From contig DASPTH010000062.1 in assembly GCA_035623515.1 (NCBI GenBank), forward strand, positions 1-27,725: a DNA stretch of 27,725 nucleotides, given 5' to 3'. The position numbers were made by a program, and so were the translations under genes. The stretch comes from DASPTH01 sp035623515. GTDB lineage: Bacteria > Actinomycetota > Acidimicrobiia > IMCC26256 > DASPTH01. The notes under the pieces are model-generated. The model saw only the letters and a program-made list of their open reading frames with translations. It did no database searches and was not told the DNA's origin. Below are positions 7,792 to 15,435 of the stretch, piece by piece (position 1 is the stretch's first letter; each line of letters starts with the position of its first letter).

Positions 7792-7951
7792 CCACTCGGC
7801 GGCGCGCCACACGCCCACCTCGAAACTCCCGGGCGACGAGCGCAACAGACCGACGGCGCGGGTTGCAGGACGATGACGGACAATCGCTACCCGAACACGC
7901 GGACATGTCGGCGCGGGACATCGAACCTCGCCCCGGCGTCTCTCGCAGTCC

Positions 7952-8332
7952 TCACACCGGCTGGAGATCCAGCCGTCTTCGCAGCGCGTTCGCGATCAGC
8001 GCAAGATCGTCGGGATCGCTGGTTACCACGAGGTCGCCTCGGGTGACCGCCCCGACGACGACGGTCGCGTCGACGATGTCATCGAGCCCTGCCCGGCCAC
8101 ACGCTGCACCCGCGGCACGGCTGCGCACTTCGGTCAGGTCCTCGATCGCGCATCCGGCGAGCAGTTGGGACAGCTGGGGCTGGGGACCGCCGCGCCATGC
8201 CTGACCGAGCACACCGGCGGGCACGGTTGGCGAGACGCCTCGCTCGAGCGCTCGGCGATGGAGCGCCCATACCCGTCGGTTGCCACGCTCGGCCGTGAGC
8301 AGCGCCCCCGTGTCGTAGGTGATACCCGTCAT
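7952..8332 (-). CDS. VapC-type toxin, PIN-domain ribonuclease
   Basis: A 126-residue PIN-domain protein. Acidic residues expected at the metal site are D7 in ITYDTGALL, E15, the D84/D85-D88 group in GLDDIVDATVV and D106 in VVTSDPDDL. It starts at 8332, overlapping the antitoxin stop as ATGA, so translation is coupled; the longer upstream frame is the antitoxin region. PIN toxins of this kind cleave tRNA or rRNA when free of the antitoxin. The target here is unknown. Confidence 0.88.
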   Translation of the reverse strand: MTGITYDTGALLTAERGNRRVWALHRRALERGVSPTVPAGVLGQAWRGGPQPQLSQLLAGCAIEDLTEVRSRAAGAACGRAGLDDIVDATVVVGAVTRGDLVVTSDPDDLALIANALRRRLDLQPV

Positions 8333-8586
8333 CGGCCGACTCGGCGAACACGTCGCCCGAGCACCCGATTCAGCACCACGTCGGCGTCGGCCAGCTCGGC
8401 GTCGGTGAGTGCCCCTTTCTCGCGTTCCCAAGCGCGGACGGCTTCGAGTCCCCGCTCGATCGTCAAGGCGCGTTCAGCCGCACGACTCAGCCACGCCGAC
8501 AAGCTCAGCCCCTCACGCGCGGCGGCATCGACGGCCGCGTCCGCAACGGACTGGTCGAGGGCCACAGACAACTTTCGAACCGTCAT
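8329..8586 (-). CDS. VapB-type antitoxin, ribbon-helix-helix
   Basis: An 85-residue protein that precedes the PIN toxin. The N-terminal MTVRKLSVALDQSVADAAVDAAAREGLSLSAWLSRAAERAL fits a ribbon-helix-helix DNA-binding module: a beta strand followed by two helices. The acidic/basic C-terminal part would wrap the toxin. GGAGG lies directly before the ATG with essentially no spacer, so initiation may be weak or the transcript leaderless. A palindrome TGGTACTACCA lies 8 bases upstream and is a likely autoregulatory operator. Confidence 0.85.
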   Translation of the reverse strand: MTVRKLSVALDQSVADAAVDAAAREGLSLSAWLSRAAERALTIERGLEAVRAWEREKGALTDAELADADVVLNRVLGRRVRRVGR

Positions 8587-8593
8587 CCTCCAA

Positions 8594-8604
8594 TGGTACT
8601 ACCA
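8594..8604. promoter_or_regulatory. Candidate antitoxin operator TGGTACTACCA
   Basis: A perfect 5+1+5 palindrome immediately upstream of the antitoxin start. Ribbon-helix-helix antitoxins commonly bind such short palindromes to repress their own operon; this role is inferred from position. Confidence 0.45.
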
Positions 8605-8834
8605 CGTTCCTACCTCACCTCCCCTCGACTGGACGCCCGATCGGAGAGGCGAAGGACGCCCCAAGTCCGTCGTCGAGTGTTCCGGGCGCGCGAGCTCGGT
8701 GGGCTGCGAGCGCACGGCGGACCAATCTGTGCGATCCTGCGTTCCTTCGCAGAGACTCGAGTGAACGTCGATGCTGAAGATCGCCGGGGCGGCGGCGCTG
8801 CGACGTCCGCGCCCGGCACGAGGAGTGCGACGCA

Positions 8835-9476
8835 GTGAACGCCCGGTCCGTTGAAGCCATGTTCGACGAGGAGTTCCAGGCTTCTCTCGAGCTCGCCAAT
8901 CGCCTCACCGAGGAGCAATGGACCACACCGTCGCTCTGTCCCGGCTGGACGGTTCGCGACGTCGTCGTGCACTTGGCGTACCACACACATCGATCGGGGC
9001 TGAAGGAGGGATTGGGCAATCTCCACAAGACCACCGCCAAGATGGTCGAACGCGAAGGCGCCTCCTCGCGCGACGGGTTGCTCCGCTGGTTGAGCTCTCG
9101 CCCCGCGCCCGTCGAACGCAAGTCGCGTGGCACGCTCGCCGAGCTCGTCATCCACCAACAGGACATGCGTCGACCGCTCGATCTGCCGCGTGACTACCCG
9201 GCGGATGCACTCCGTTCGAGTCTTGATCTGTGCACAACCCGATACGGCAACGTCTTCGTCATCGATCGCCGGTTCCGGCTCGGCCGCGGCGTACGCCTGG
9301 TGGCCGCAGACCTGGCTTGGACGAAGGGCAAAGGACCGGACGTACGCGGCACGGCCGAGGCAGTGCTCATGGCGATTGCAGGTCGTCGAGCTGTCCTCCC
9401 CGACCTCGACGGCGACGGCGTGCGCGTCATCGACCGTCGTCTCCGGGCACAACCAGCGGCCGTGAGAAGCGAATGA
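8835..9476 (+). CDS. Maleylpyruvate isomerase family mycothiol-dependent enzyme
   Basis: A 213-residue DinB/MDMPI-fold protein. The N-terminal helix FDEEFQASLELANRLTEEQWTTPSLCPGWTVRDVVVHLAYH carries the characteristic SxCPGWxVxDVxxHL segment, with the metal-binding His. A second possible ligand is in AELVIHQQDMRRPLDLPRDYP, typical of the family. The C-terminal ~70 residues hold VRLVAADLAWTKGKGPDVRG, a second-domain pattern. GTG 8835 follows AGGAG at a good distance. The family is largely actinobacterial and tied to mycothiol. Substrate is not evident; neighbours give no pathway. Confidence 0.85.
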   Translation: MNARSVEAMFDEEFQASLELANRLTEEQWTTPSLCPGWTVRDVVVHLAYHTHRSGLKEGLGNLHKTTAKMVEREGASSRDGLLRWLSSRPAPVERKSRGTLAELVIHQQDMRRPLDLPRDYPADALRSSLDLCTTRYGNVFVIDRRFRLGRGVRLVAADLAWTKGKGPDVRGTAEAVLMAIAGRRAVLPDLDGDGVRVIDRRLRAQPAAVRSE

Positions 9477-9667
9477 CCGCGCTACGTTCGCCTGGTCGCT
9501 GGTCGAGCTCGTGCCCGAAGGCGACGTACCGAGGCCTGGGTACCGGCGGTCAGAGCGACTCCTGCACGCTGCTCGCGACGATCGGCTCGACCGGTTCGCG
9601 AATCAGAGAAGCGAAGTGCGCCGCGACCAGGGCCGAGACAGCCGTTGTGACATCGACAACGGACGAG

Positions 9668-9752
9668 CGGAGGGAGTGGGATTCGAACCCACGGTGAGTT
9701 GCCCCACACACGCTTTCCCAGCGTGCCGATTCGGCCGCTCTCGCATCCCTCC
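9668..9752 (-). tRNA. tRNA-Ser (anticodon GGA by position)
   Basis: A complete class II tRNA: acceptor GGAGGGA (5', at 9752-9746) pairs with TCCCTCC (9675-9669). A long variable arm and the T arm GTGGG-TTCGAAT-CCCAC are present, with discriminator G. The anticodon stem is CACGC/GCGTG with loop TGGGAAA. Counting from the stem gives anticodon GGA, but the base at position 33 is G, not U. CCA is not encoded. TACCAT lies 11 bp upstream as a -10 box. Confidence 0.93.
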
Positions 9753-9762
9753 AAGGGCCGAC

Positions 9763-9768
9763 GATGGT
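9763..9768 (-). promoter_or_regulatory. -10 box TACCAT for tRNA-Ser
   Basis: A TAnnnT hexamer on the minus strand ends about 10 bases before the mature tRNA 5' end, a usual distance for a short 5' leader. No clear -35 seen. Confidence 0.4.
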
Positions 9769-9776
9769 ACTCGGGT

Positions 9777-10400
9777 TCAGGCGGGCTCGACCGTGCGACT
9801 TCCGACCGCGAAGAACACGGCGATCAGCCCGTAGAGAGCGAGCGCGACGTACGGCGCGAACACAGCGACGAGCGTCGTGACCGAGTACGTGATGGGTCCG
9901 ATCGCCGAGATCCTCGCGGCGCGCTTCACGCCCTCGAGACGCACGCCGGGTTTCAGGAGCCACGGTCGGTGGCGCAGGTACTCGATCATCAGGGTGAAGA
10001 ACAGACCGATCACGATCATCGTGAGTCCGTAGACGACGGCGGCCGTCGACGCGTTGTCCGCATCCCTGATGTAGCGCGCCAGGACCGCGGTCGGGAACGG
10101 AAGGAACGCGATGCCTGCCAGCAGCCCGAGATTCAGATAGAGGAGACCGCGGTCGATGTGCGCGATGCGCTCGAACATCCCGTGGTGGTTCACCCACATG
10201 ATGCCGATGGTCAGGAAGCTGACGAGGTAGGCAACGTACGACGGCCACTCGTGACCGAGCGCATGCCAGAGTCCCTGCTTGCCGGCAACCGGGACGTGCA
10301 CCTCGATGATCAGCAGCGTGATCGCGATCGCGAGCACACCGTCGCTGAACATCTCCAGCCGATCCGTGGAAGGCAACGCGTCGCGTTGCAGCTCGGTCAT
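9777..10400 (-). CDS. TMEM175 family potassium channel-like membrane protein
   Basis: A 207-residue membrane protein of the TMEM175/DUF1211 family. The first helix carries the signature RLEMFSDGVLAIAITLLIIE, the conserved FSDGVxAIAxTLL filter-lining pattern. Further hydrophobic segments follow at roughly residues 55-75, 85-105, 120-140 and 165-200, giving about six passes. Known bacterial members form tetrameric K+-selective leak channels. Its ATG overlaps the stop of the upstream GyrI-like gene as ATGA, so both are one operon. The functional link between the two is not obvious. Confidence 0.88.
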   Translation of the reverse strand: MTELQRDALPSTDRLEMFSDGVLAIAITLLIIEVHVPVAGKQGLWHALGHEWPSYVAYLVSFLTIGIMWVNHHGMFERIAHIDRGLLYLNLGLLAGIAFLPFPTAVLARYIRDADNASTAAVVYGLTMIVIGLFFTLMIEYLRHRPWLLKPGVRLEGVKRAARISAIGPITYSVTTLVAVFAPYVALALYGLIAVFFAVGSRTVEPA

Positions 10401-10846
10401 GCTCGCAGGAGGTAGCAAACCTGGGTCTCGAGCTTGGAGGGATCGTCGTCCCAGTCGCCGTAGATCTCCCAGCTCGAGCCGGCCATCTCGTGGTGTTGCT
10501 CGTTGCACCAGGCCTGCACGGCCGCATGCGCGTCGCCGAGTGCGCCGTACGGGCCGACGTGGAGAGCGGTCGCGATGGTCCCGCCCGGTATCTCCACGCA
10601 CTCGACGTGCTCGGCGGCGTCGTCGAATCGATCGCCGACCTGTACGCAGAACTGCACGAGCGGAGGTGGGCCGTGGTCGTACAGGAAGACGTTGTGGTTC
10701 GTGGTGAGCCCGGCGGAACGGACGAATTGCCACACGACGTCGAGTGAAGGCCCGTACCGGGCGCCGATCTCCGACAGCGCGACCCGGTCGCGGTTCGCGG
10801 CGACGAACTGCGGCGCGACCGTCCGGAGCGTGCAGTCGTACTCCAT
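10397..10846 (-). CDS. GyrI-like small-molecule-binding domain protein
   Basis: A 149-residue single-domain protein resembling the GyrI/AraC effector-binding fold. MEYDCTLRTVAPQFVAANRDRVALSEIG starts with the typical strand containing Q-V/A-A-R, VVWQFVRSAGL is the usual helix, then VFLYDHG, VECVEIPGGTIATALHVGPYGALGDAHAAVQAW with the HxGPYxxLxxAH pattern. The W-E-IYGDWDDDP segment precedes the final strand YLLRA. There is no DNA-binding domain. Stand-alone members can bind or hydrolyse cationic and other small molecules. It is the first gene of a two-gene operon with the TMEM175-like channel. Confidence 0.76.
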   Translation of the reverse strand: MEYDCTLRTVAPQFVAANRDRVALSEIGARYGPSLDVVWQFVRSAGLTTNHNVFLYDHGPPPLVQFCVQVGDRFDDAAEHVECVEIPGGTIATALHVGPYGALGDAHAAVQAWCNEQHHEMAGSSWEIYGDWDDDPSKLETQVCYLLRA

Positions 10847-10932
10847 CGGGGTAGCCTGCCATCCGGACCGTGCTAAGCGGGGAGCTCGTGGTGCCCTGTA
10901 CCCCAAACCCACGTACGGGGGGCTGAATCCCC

Positions 10933-10947
10933 GCCCGAGGCTCGGGC
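10933..10947. repeat. Palindrome GCCCGAGGCTCGGGC upstream of the SRP RNA
   Basis: A perfect 7+1+7 palindrome in the 133 bp gap between the GyrI-like gene and the SRP RNA. It could be a terminator or a protein site. The rest of the gap shows no gene. Confidence 0.35.
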
Positions 10948-10979
10948 CGCCGTGAGGTACGGCTCGATAACGAGGCGTC

Positions 10980-11087
10980 GAGGGTCGGGTCCTGCGCAAC
11001 GGGATCCTGTGAACCGAGTCAGGTCCGGAAGGAAGCAGCTCTCAGCGGGCCCTCCCGTGTGCCGCAGGGGCGCCTGGCCCGAGCCCA
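10980..11087 (+). ncRNA. ffs: Small signal recognition particle RNA (4.5S type)
   Basis: The conserved domain IV core GTCAGGTCCGGAAGGAAGCA is present at 11018-11037: the asymmetric loop, GGAA tetraloop and A-rich bulge that bind Ffh. Outer helices can be built from GGTCGGGTC (about 10983-10991) with GGCCCGAGCC (11076-11085), CCTGCG (10991-10996) with CGCAGG (11063-11068), and GGGA/TCCC inside. There is no Alu domain, so it is the short bacterial type of about 107 nt. Ends are approximate. Placement upstream of dnaX-ybaB-recR fits other actinobacteria. Confidence 0.9.
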
Positions 11088-11147
11088 CGCCGAGTATCGG
11101 CCTCATGGCGCCGGGGTCGACGGCGGGTGCACGGTCCTACTTCATGC

Positions 11148-11215
11148 GCTCGTTCGCTGCGGCGCAGGGTACCTGCGCCGCGGTCGCTCTCTCGCTTGCG
11201 AGCTCCTCGGTTCGC
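11148..11215. repeat. Hairpin repeat family, copy B (diverged)
   Basis: A 10 bp perfect stem GCGGCGCAGG-GTA-CCTGCGCCGC (11159-11181) is followed by CTCGCTTGCGAG and GAGCTCCTCG. Flanks match the reverse complement of the copy at 20626-20690, especially GCGAGCTCCTCG, though the stem bases differ in a compensated way. Confidence 0.45.
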
Positions 11216-11237
11216 CGCGTCCGCCGGATCGATTCTT

Positions 11238-11289
11238 CGATCATCCGTCAGTAGGGACCCGTATGAGGACCTGTTCTGACGGATGATCG
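11238..11289. repeat. 14 bp inverted repeat with 24 nt loop
   Basis: CGATCATCCGTCAG (11238-11251) and its exact reverse complement CTGACGGATGATCG (11276-11289) bracket 24 nt that contain two GGACC motifs. It could be a terminator, a recombination site or the end of a small element; no T-run follows. Confidence 0.55.
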
Positions 11290-11320
11290 CGGACGGGTGT
11301 CACCGGCGGTCGTTCTCACG

Positions 11321-11352
11321 CTCGCTGCTCGGCGGGATACCCGCCTCGCGGG
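11321..11352. repeat. Hairpin repeat family, copy C
   Basis: Core palindrome GGCGGGATACCCGCC (11331-11345) followed by TCGCGGGCGCTCGCTCC. It differs from copy A in the core only at the centre (TTA versus ATA) and shares the right flank pattern. Confidence 0.55.
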
Positions 11353-11474
11353 CGCTCGCTCCTGACGGGGCGCAGCGATTCATTGCTCCGTGGCTTTCGC
11401 ACAGCGAAAGGGAATCGGCAGAGAATGCGCGGTCCGGGCCGCCGCCGCGCGCGCTCGGGCCAGTAGCCGCTCAC

Positions 11475-11480
11475 TAGCGT
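11475..11480 (+). promoter_or_regulatory. -10 box TAGCGT, leaderless start
   Basis: TAGCGT lies 6 bases before the ATG at 11487, with no ribosome binding site between them. This arrangement places the transcription start at or next to the A of ATG, as in leaderless actinobacterial genes. Confidence 0.5.
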
Positions 11481-11486
11481 CGCCGG

Positions 11487-13127
11487 ATGCGTCGTGGGGT
11501 TTCGTTCGTCTGTGCGGTCGCGCTCGCGCTGCCCGTCCTGCTCGCTGCGCCTGCCGTCGCCGCGTCGGGCACCCCGGCGACGCTCCGGATCCTCGTCACG
11601 AACGACGACGGCGTGAAGGCACCCGGCATCGACGCACTCGTGCAGGCGGTGCGCGAGCTGCCGAACGTCGCGGTCACCGTGGCGGCACCGGCCGACAACC
11701 AGACCGGTGCCGGCGACCGCGCCAACCCTGACCCCGGCAGCATCACGGCGACGACGAGCAACACCGCGAGCGGCTATCGGGCCACCGCGGTGAACGGCTC
11801 GCCCGCCGACTCGGTCGTGTGGGCGCTCCGGAACGGCACCGGCGGCCGTCCCGACGTCGTGCTCTCCGGCGTCAACGCCGGCGAGAACCTCGGGATCACG
11901 ATCCAGGTGTCGGGAACCGTCGGCGCCGCCCGGACCGCAGCCCGGCACGGCATCCGCGCCCTCGCGGTGAGTCAGGGGAACGGGAACCCGCCCGACTTCG
12001 CCGCAGGCGCCGCGCAGGCCGTCGCCTGGGTGCGCGCGCATCGCGCCGAGCTCCTCGCCGCCCGCTCGGCTCCACCGCGCGATCTCGTCGGTGTCGACAT
12101 CCTCAACGTGCCCACTTGCGCGGTGGGCTCGGTGCGCGGTCTGGTGAAGGTGCCGGTCGCGTCGGCCGGCAGCACGGGAGCCGACTGCGCATCGCGAGCC
12201 CCGCGCCCGAACACCGACGTCGCCGCCTTCGCCGCCGGGTTCGCCACGCTGTCCGAGACGCAGTCGAGCGCGGTGTGCACGCGCATGTCACCGGCGCCTG
12301 GTACGCCCCCGACGCTCCAGGATCCGGTCCTCACGGAGGTGTCGGGCGTCGCCGCGAGTCGCAGCCACCCGACCGTGCTGTGGGTCCACAACGACTCCGG
12401 CGGCGCACCCGCGGCGTACGCGATCACGCCCGACGGCAAGCTGCTCGGCATGTACCCGGTACAGGGCGCGCGTGCCGTCGACTGGGAGGACATCGCCGTG
12501 GGACCCGGCCCGAAGGCCGGAGTGAACTACCTCTATCTCGGCGACATCGGCGACGACAGGTCCAACCGCCCCTCGATCGTCGTCTACCGCGTGCCCGAGC
12601 CGGAGGCCGCGCCCGACGGGACCGGTACGACACTCACCGGCACCGAGAAGTTCACGTTGCACTATCCCGACCATCCCGTCGACGCCGAGTCGCTCCTCGT
12701 CGATCCGCGCAGCGGCGACCTGTTCGTGATCGACAAGGAGTACACGAGCGGTGTCGGCAATGTGTTCCGTGTCCGCAGGCGGCAACTCGTCGACGGCGCC
12801 GATGTCACGATGCGGCAGGTGGCATCGTTCACGATGTCGTCCGACGACGCCGTGAGCCCCGAGGGCACTCTCCCGGGCAACATCGTCACCGGTGCCGACG
12901 TGTCGCCGGACGGTTCGCTCGTGCTCGTCCGCACCTACCGGCGCGTGTTGGCGTTCGTCCGGCCGCCGGGCGCGTCACTCGCCGCCGCGTTCGGCGTGGA
13001 CCCGTGCTACGCGCCGCAAACCGACGAGCCACAGGGTGAGGCGGTCGGCTTCTCCGCCGACGGCAAGTCGTACTTCACGATCAGTGAAGGCGTGCACGCC
13101 GCCATCAACAAGTTCGCGATCCACTGA
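11487..13127 (+). CDS. Secreted SurE-like nucleotidase fused to a propeller-like domain
   Basis: A 546-residue protein with two parts. Residues 1-27 form a Sec signal peptide ending near AVAA. Residues ~32-265 are SurE-like: LVTNDDG (37-42) gives the metal-binding aspartate pair, ADNQTGAG replaces the usual NQSG, VNGSPADSV and SGVNAGENLG (127-136) match the metal and phosphate sites. SurE removes phosphate from nucleotides or related esters, normally in the cytosol at ~250 residues. Residues ~275-546 are a second domain with repeated blocks (TEVSGVAAS, WVHNDSGG, AVDWEDIAVG, YLYLGDIGDD, DAESLLVDPRSGDLFVIDK, SPDGSLVLVRTYRR) that look like beta-propeller blades. Transcription appears leaderless. 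The fusion suggests an extracytoplasmic phosphatase with a binding or second catalytic domain. Confidence 0.86.
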   Translation: MRRGVSFVCAVALALPVLLAAPAVAASGTPATLRILVTNDDGVKAPGIDALVQAVRELPNVAVTVAAPADNQTGAGDRANPDPGSITATTSNTASGYRATAVNGSPADSVVWALRNGTGGRPDVVLSGVNAGENLGITIQVSGTVGAARTAARHGIRALAVSQGNGNPPDFAAGAAQAVAWVRAHRAELLAARSAPPRDLVGVDILNVPTCAVGSVRGLVKVPVASAGSTGADCASRAPRPNTDVAAFAAGFATLSETQSSAVCTRMSPAPGTPPTLQDPVLTEVSGVAASRSHPTVLWVHNDSGGAPAAYAITPDGKLLGMYPVQGARAVDWEDIAVGPGPKAGVNYLYLGDIGDDRSNRPSIVVYRVPEPEAAPDGTGTTLTGTEKFTLHYPDHPVDAESLLVDPRSGDLFVIDKEYTSGVGNVFRVRRRQLVDGADVTMRQVASFTMSSDDAVSPEGTLPGNIVTGADVSPDGSLVLVRTYRRVLAFVRPPGASLAAAFGVDPCYAPQTDEPQGEAVGFSADGKSYFTISEGVHAAINKFAIH

Positions 13128-13155
13128 CCCGCGAGTCCGTGTTCGTGGGGAGTAC

Positions 13156-15336
13156 TCACGAGACCTTGGCGGTCTCCTCCTCGCGGAGTTGCTCGAGCTC
13201 TTCTTCGAGTGAGCGCGCCGCCTCGACGTGCACGCGCGGCAGGATGCGGTCGAGCCACTTCGGGATCCACCAGTTCCAGTCGCCGAGCAGCTCCATCGTC
13301 GACGGCACGAGCACGAGCCGGACGATGGTGGCGTCGACGAGCACCGCCACCGCGAGTCCGAGCCCCATCGTCTTGAGCGACACCTCCGGACCGAACACGA
13401 AGCTGCCGAAGACGCACACCATGATCGCCGCGGCCGCGGTGATCACTCGCGCCGTCAGCGCGAGGCCATCGGCCACCGCGGTCGCGTTGTCGCCGGTGCG
13501 GTCGTACTCCTCCCGGATGCGCGAGAGCAGGAACACCTCGTAGTCCATCGAGAGGCCGAAGACGATCGCGAAGATGAACACGGGCGCCCACGCCTCGATG
13601 GGCGTGGCCCGATCGACGTTGATGAGCTGCGCGCCCCACCCCCACTGGAACACCGCGACGATGACGCCGAACGCCGCGCCGATCGACAGCAGGTTCATGA
13701 TCACCGCCTTCAGCGGCACCAGCAAGCTGCGGAAGACCAGCATGAGCAGCAGGAACGAGAGCAGGAGCACCGCACCCATGAACAGCGGGAGCCGCGACGC
13801 GGTGTAGCTGGCGAAGTCGTCGGCGGCGGCGGTGAGCCCGCCGACCTCGACGGCGACCTGCCGGCCGACTGTCGACGGGATCACATGGTCGCGCAGACGC
13901 GTCACGAGATCAGCCGTCGCCTTCGCCTGTGGGTCGGAGGTCGGGATGACGCGCAGGATGGCGACGTCACCCGCCGTCAACGGCGGGGACGCGAAGGCGA
14001 CGCCGGGCGTGTGGTTCAGCGTGTCGCTCAGCTTCTGGAGCGCGGCGACGTCGCTCTTCGGGTCCGGCATCCGCGCCGCGAGCAGTAGCGGGCCGTTGAA
14101 CCCCGGTCCGAAACCCTGCGACATCAGGTCGTAGGCACGTCGCGTGGTGTCGTTGGTCGGGCGGTTGCCGGCATCGGCGAAGCCGAGCCGCATCGAGAAC
14201 AACGGCAGCGTGAGCAGCAGGAGGACGACGAGGCCGCCGATCAAGGGTGGCCAGGGGCGCCGCTGGATCACACGGCTCCAGCGGTACCAGCCGGAGTCGC
14301 GGTCGCCGGTCTCCGCGTGCCGGTGTCGCCCGATCTTGAACTTGTCGATGTTGCGGCCCACGAACCCGAGGAGCGCCGGGAGCAGCGTGATCGACGCCAG
14401 CATCGTGGTGAGCACACCGATGGCGATGGCGATCGACACGCCGCGCATGATCGACGTCTTCATGAGCCACAGGCCCAGCACCGAGATCACGACGGTGGAG
14501 CCGGCGAACAGCACGGCACGACCGGCCGTGTCGATCGAGCGTACGACGCTCCGCTCCGGATCGAGGCCGGCGGCGAGGTTCTCGCGGTAGCGGGTGACGA
14601 TGAAGAGCGCGTAGTCGATACCCACGCCGATGCCCACCATGGCGACGGCTGCCGTCGTGAAGTCGGGCATGTCGAGGAAGTTGCGCATCATCAGCACGAT
14701 CGCGATCCCTGTGCCGATGCCGAACAGCGCGGTGCCGATCGGGAGACCCATGGCCAGCACCGATCCGAAGGCCAAGAGCAGGATGATCATCGCCGCGAGG
14801 ATCCCGATGGCCTCGGTGCCCCCATTGATCGGGTTGGTCGCGAACATGTCGCCGCCGAACTCGACCTCGAGCCCGGGAACGTGGATCGTGCTGCCGAGAT
14901 CCTTGATCGTCTGCCCGTCGTCCGCGAACTGCTCGTTCGAGCGGTCGGCGAAGTTGAGCTCGGCGTACGCGATGTCGGGGTTGCTGGCGCCGATCTGGCG
15001 CGCGCCGGCCTGTGAGTACGGGCTCACGATGGTGACGTTCGGGATCTGCGACTTGATCTCCCCGAACAGCTTCTTCATCGCCTGCTCGACGGCCGCGTCG
15101 TTGACGCCGTGGTCGGCCTTGAACACGATCTGGGCCTGCACCTGCCGGTCGCGGAAGCTCGACTTCTGGAGCAGGTCGAAGACGGCCTGGCTCTCGGTGC
15201 CGGGCAGCTTGAACTCGGTGTGGAACGCTCCACCGATCGCGTTGGAGAGCGTGAACGTGCCGATCAGGAGCGCGATCCAGGCGACGAGCACGAGTCGCCG
15301 GCGGCGGTACATGGTGCGCGCGATTCGCTCGAGCAT
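13156..15336 (-). CDS. MMPL/RND family transporter
   Basis: About 726 residues of MMPL-type RND architecture: one helix at residues ~15-35, a large outer loop to ~175, five helices to ~330 including GIGVGIDYALFIVTRYRE, then a repeat with helix near 365-385, a second outer loop, and five helices with VFGLSMDYEVFLLSRIREEY. The two D-Y motifs are the proton-relay aspartates of MMPL proteins. The C-terminal tail is charged and probably coiled (ARSLEEELEQLREEE). Actinobacterial MMPLs export lipids or related molecules using the proton gradient; the cargo is unknown here. ATG 15336 has GAGGTG 9 bases upstream; GTG 15348 is an alternative. It converges on the SurE fusion gene. Confidence 0.93.
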   Translation of the reverse strand: MLERIARTMYRRRRLVLVAWIALLIGTFTLSNAIGGAFHTEFKLPGTESQAVFDLLQKSSFRDRQVQAQIVFKADHGVNDAAVEQAMKKLFGEIKSQIPNVTIVSPYSQAGARQIGASNPDIAYAELNFADRSNEQFADDGQTIKDLGSTIHVPGLEVEFGGDMFATNPINGGTEAIGILAAMIILLLAFGSVLAMGLPIGTALFGIGTGIAIVLMMRNFLDMPDFTTAAVAMVGIGVGIDYALFIVTRYRENLAAGLDPERSVVRSIDTAGRAVLFAGSTVVISVLGLWLMKTSIMRGVSIAIAIGVLTTMLASITLLPALLGFVGRNIDKFKIGRHRHAETGDRDSGWYRWSRVIQRRPWPPLIGGLVVLLLLTLPLFSMRLGFADAGNRPTNDTTRRAYDLMSQGFGPGFNGPLLLAARMPDPKSDVAALQKLSDTLNHTPGVAFASPPLTAGDVAILRVIPTSDPQAKATADLVTRLRDHVIPSTVGRQVAVEVGGLTAAADDFASYTASRLPLFMGAVLLLSFLLLMLVFRSLLVPLKAVIMNLLSIGAAFGVIVAVFQWGWGAQLINVDRATPIEAWAPVFIFAIVFGLSMDYEVFLLSRIREEYDRTGDNATAVADGLALTARVITAAAAIMVCVFGSFVFGPEVSLKTMGLGLAVAVLVDATIVRLVLVPSTMELLGDWNWWIPKWLDRILPRVHVEAARSLEEELEQLREEETAKVS

Positions 15337-15421
15337 GGGAGGCGACACCTCGTCGGGGGGCGGGGCGGGGTGGCCCCGAGCCTAGGAGCCTGCGCTCGCC
15401 GGATACCCAGAATCGGCTCGC

Positions 15422-15427
15422 TACAGT
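15422..15427 (+). promoter_or_regulatory. -10 box TACAGT, leaderless start of dnaX
   Basis: TACAGT is followed by 8 bases and then GTG 15436, with no ribosome binding site. It supports the chosen dnaX start and leaderless transcription. Confidence 0.5.
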
Positions 15428-15435
15428 CGCAAGCC

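Larger units (their letters stand above)
11088..11486. other. 399 bp non-coding region rich in hairpins
   Basis: No credible gene is seen on either strand. It contains two copies of the dispersed hairpin repeat, a 14 bp inverted repeat (11238-11289), and a hairpin CTTTCGC-ACA-GCGAAAG (11394-11410). TAGCGT at the end is the promoter of the next gene. The mix suggests SRP RNA termination plus mobile or REP-like repeats. Confidence 0.6.

Noticed and set aside
8605..8834. Small gene between the antitoxin and the mycothiol-family gene
   Set aside because: Frames here are short, lack ribosome binding sites and show no motif; the gap is treated as non-coding.
9477..9667. Gene in the 191 bp gap before tRNA-Ser
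   Set aside because: No supported start or motif; nothing recognisable is seen.
12990..15360. Possible CRISPR or tandem array suggested by repetitive GC-rich text
   Set aside because: No regularly spaced identical repeats are present.
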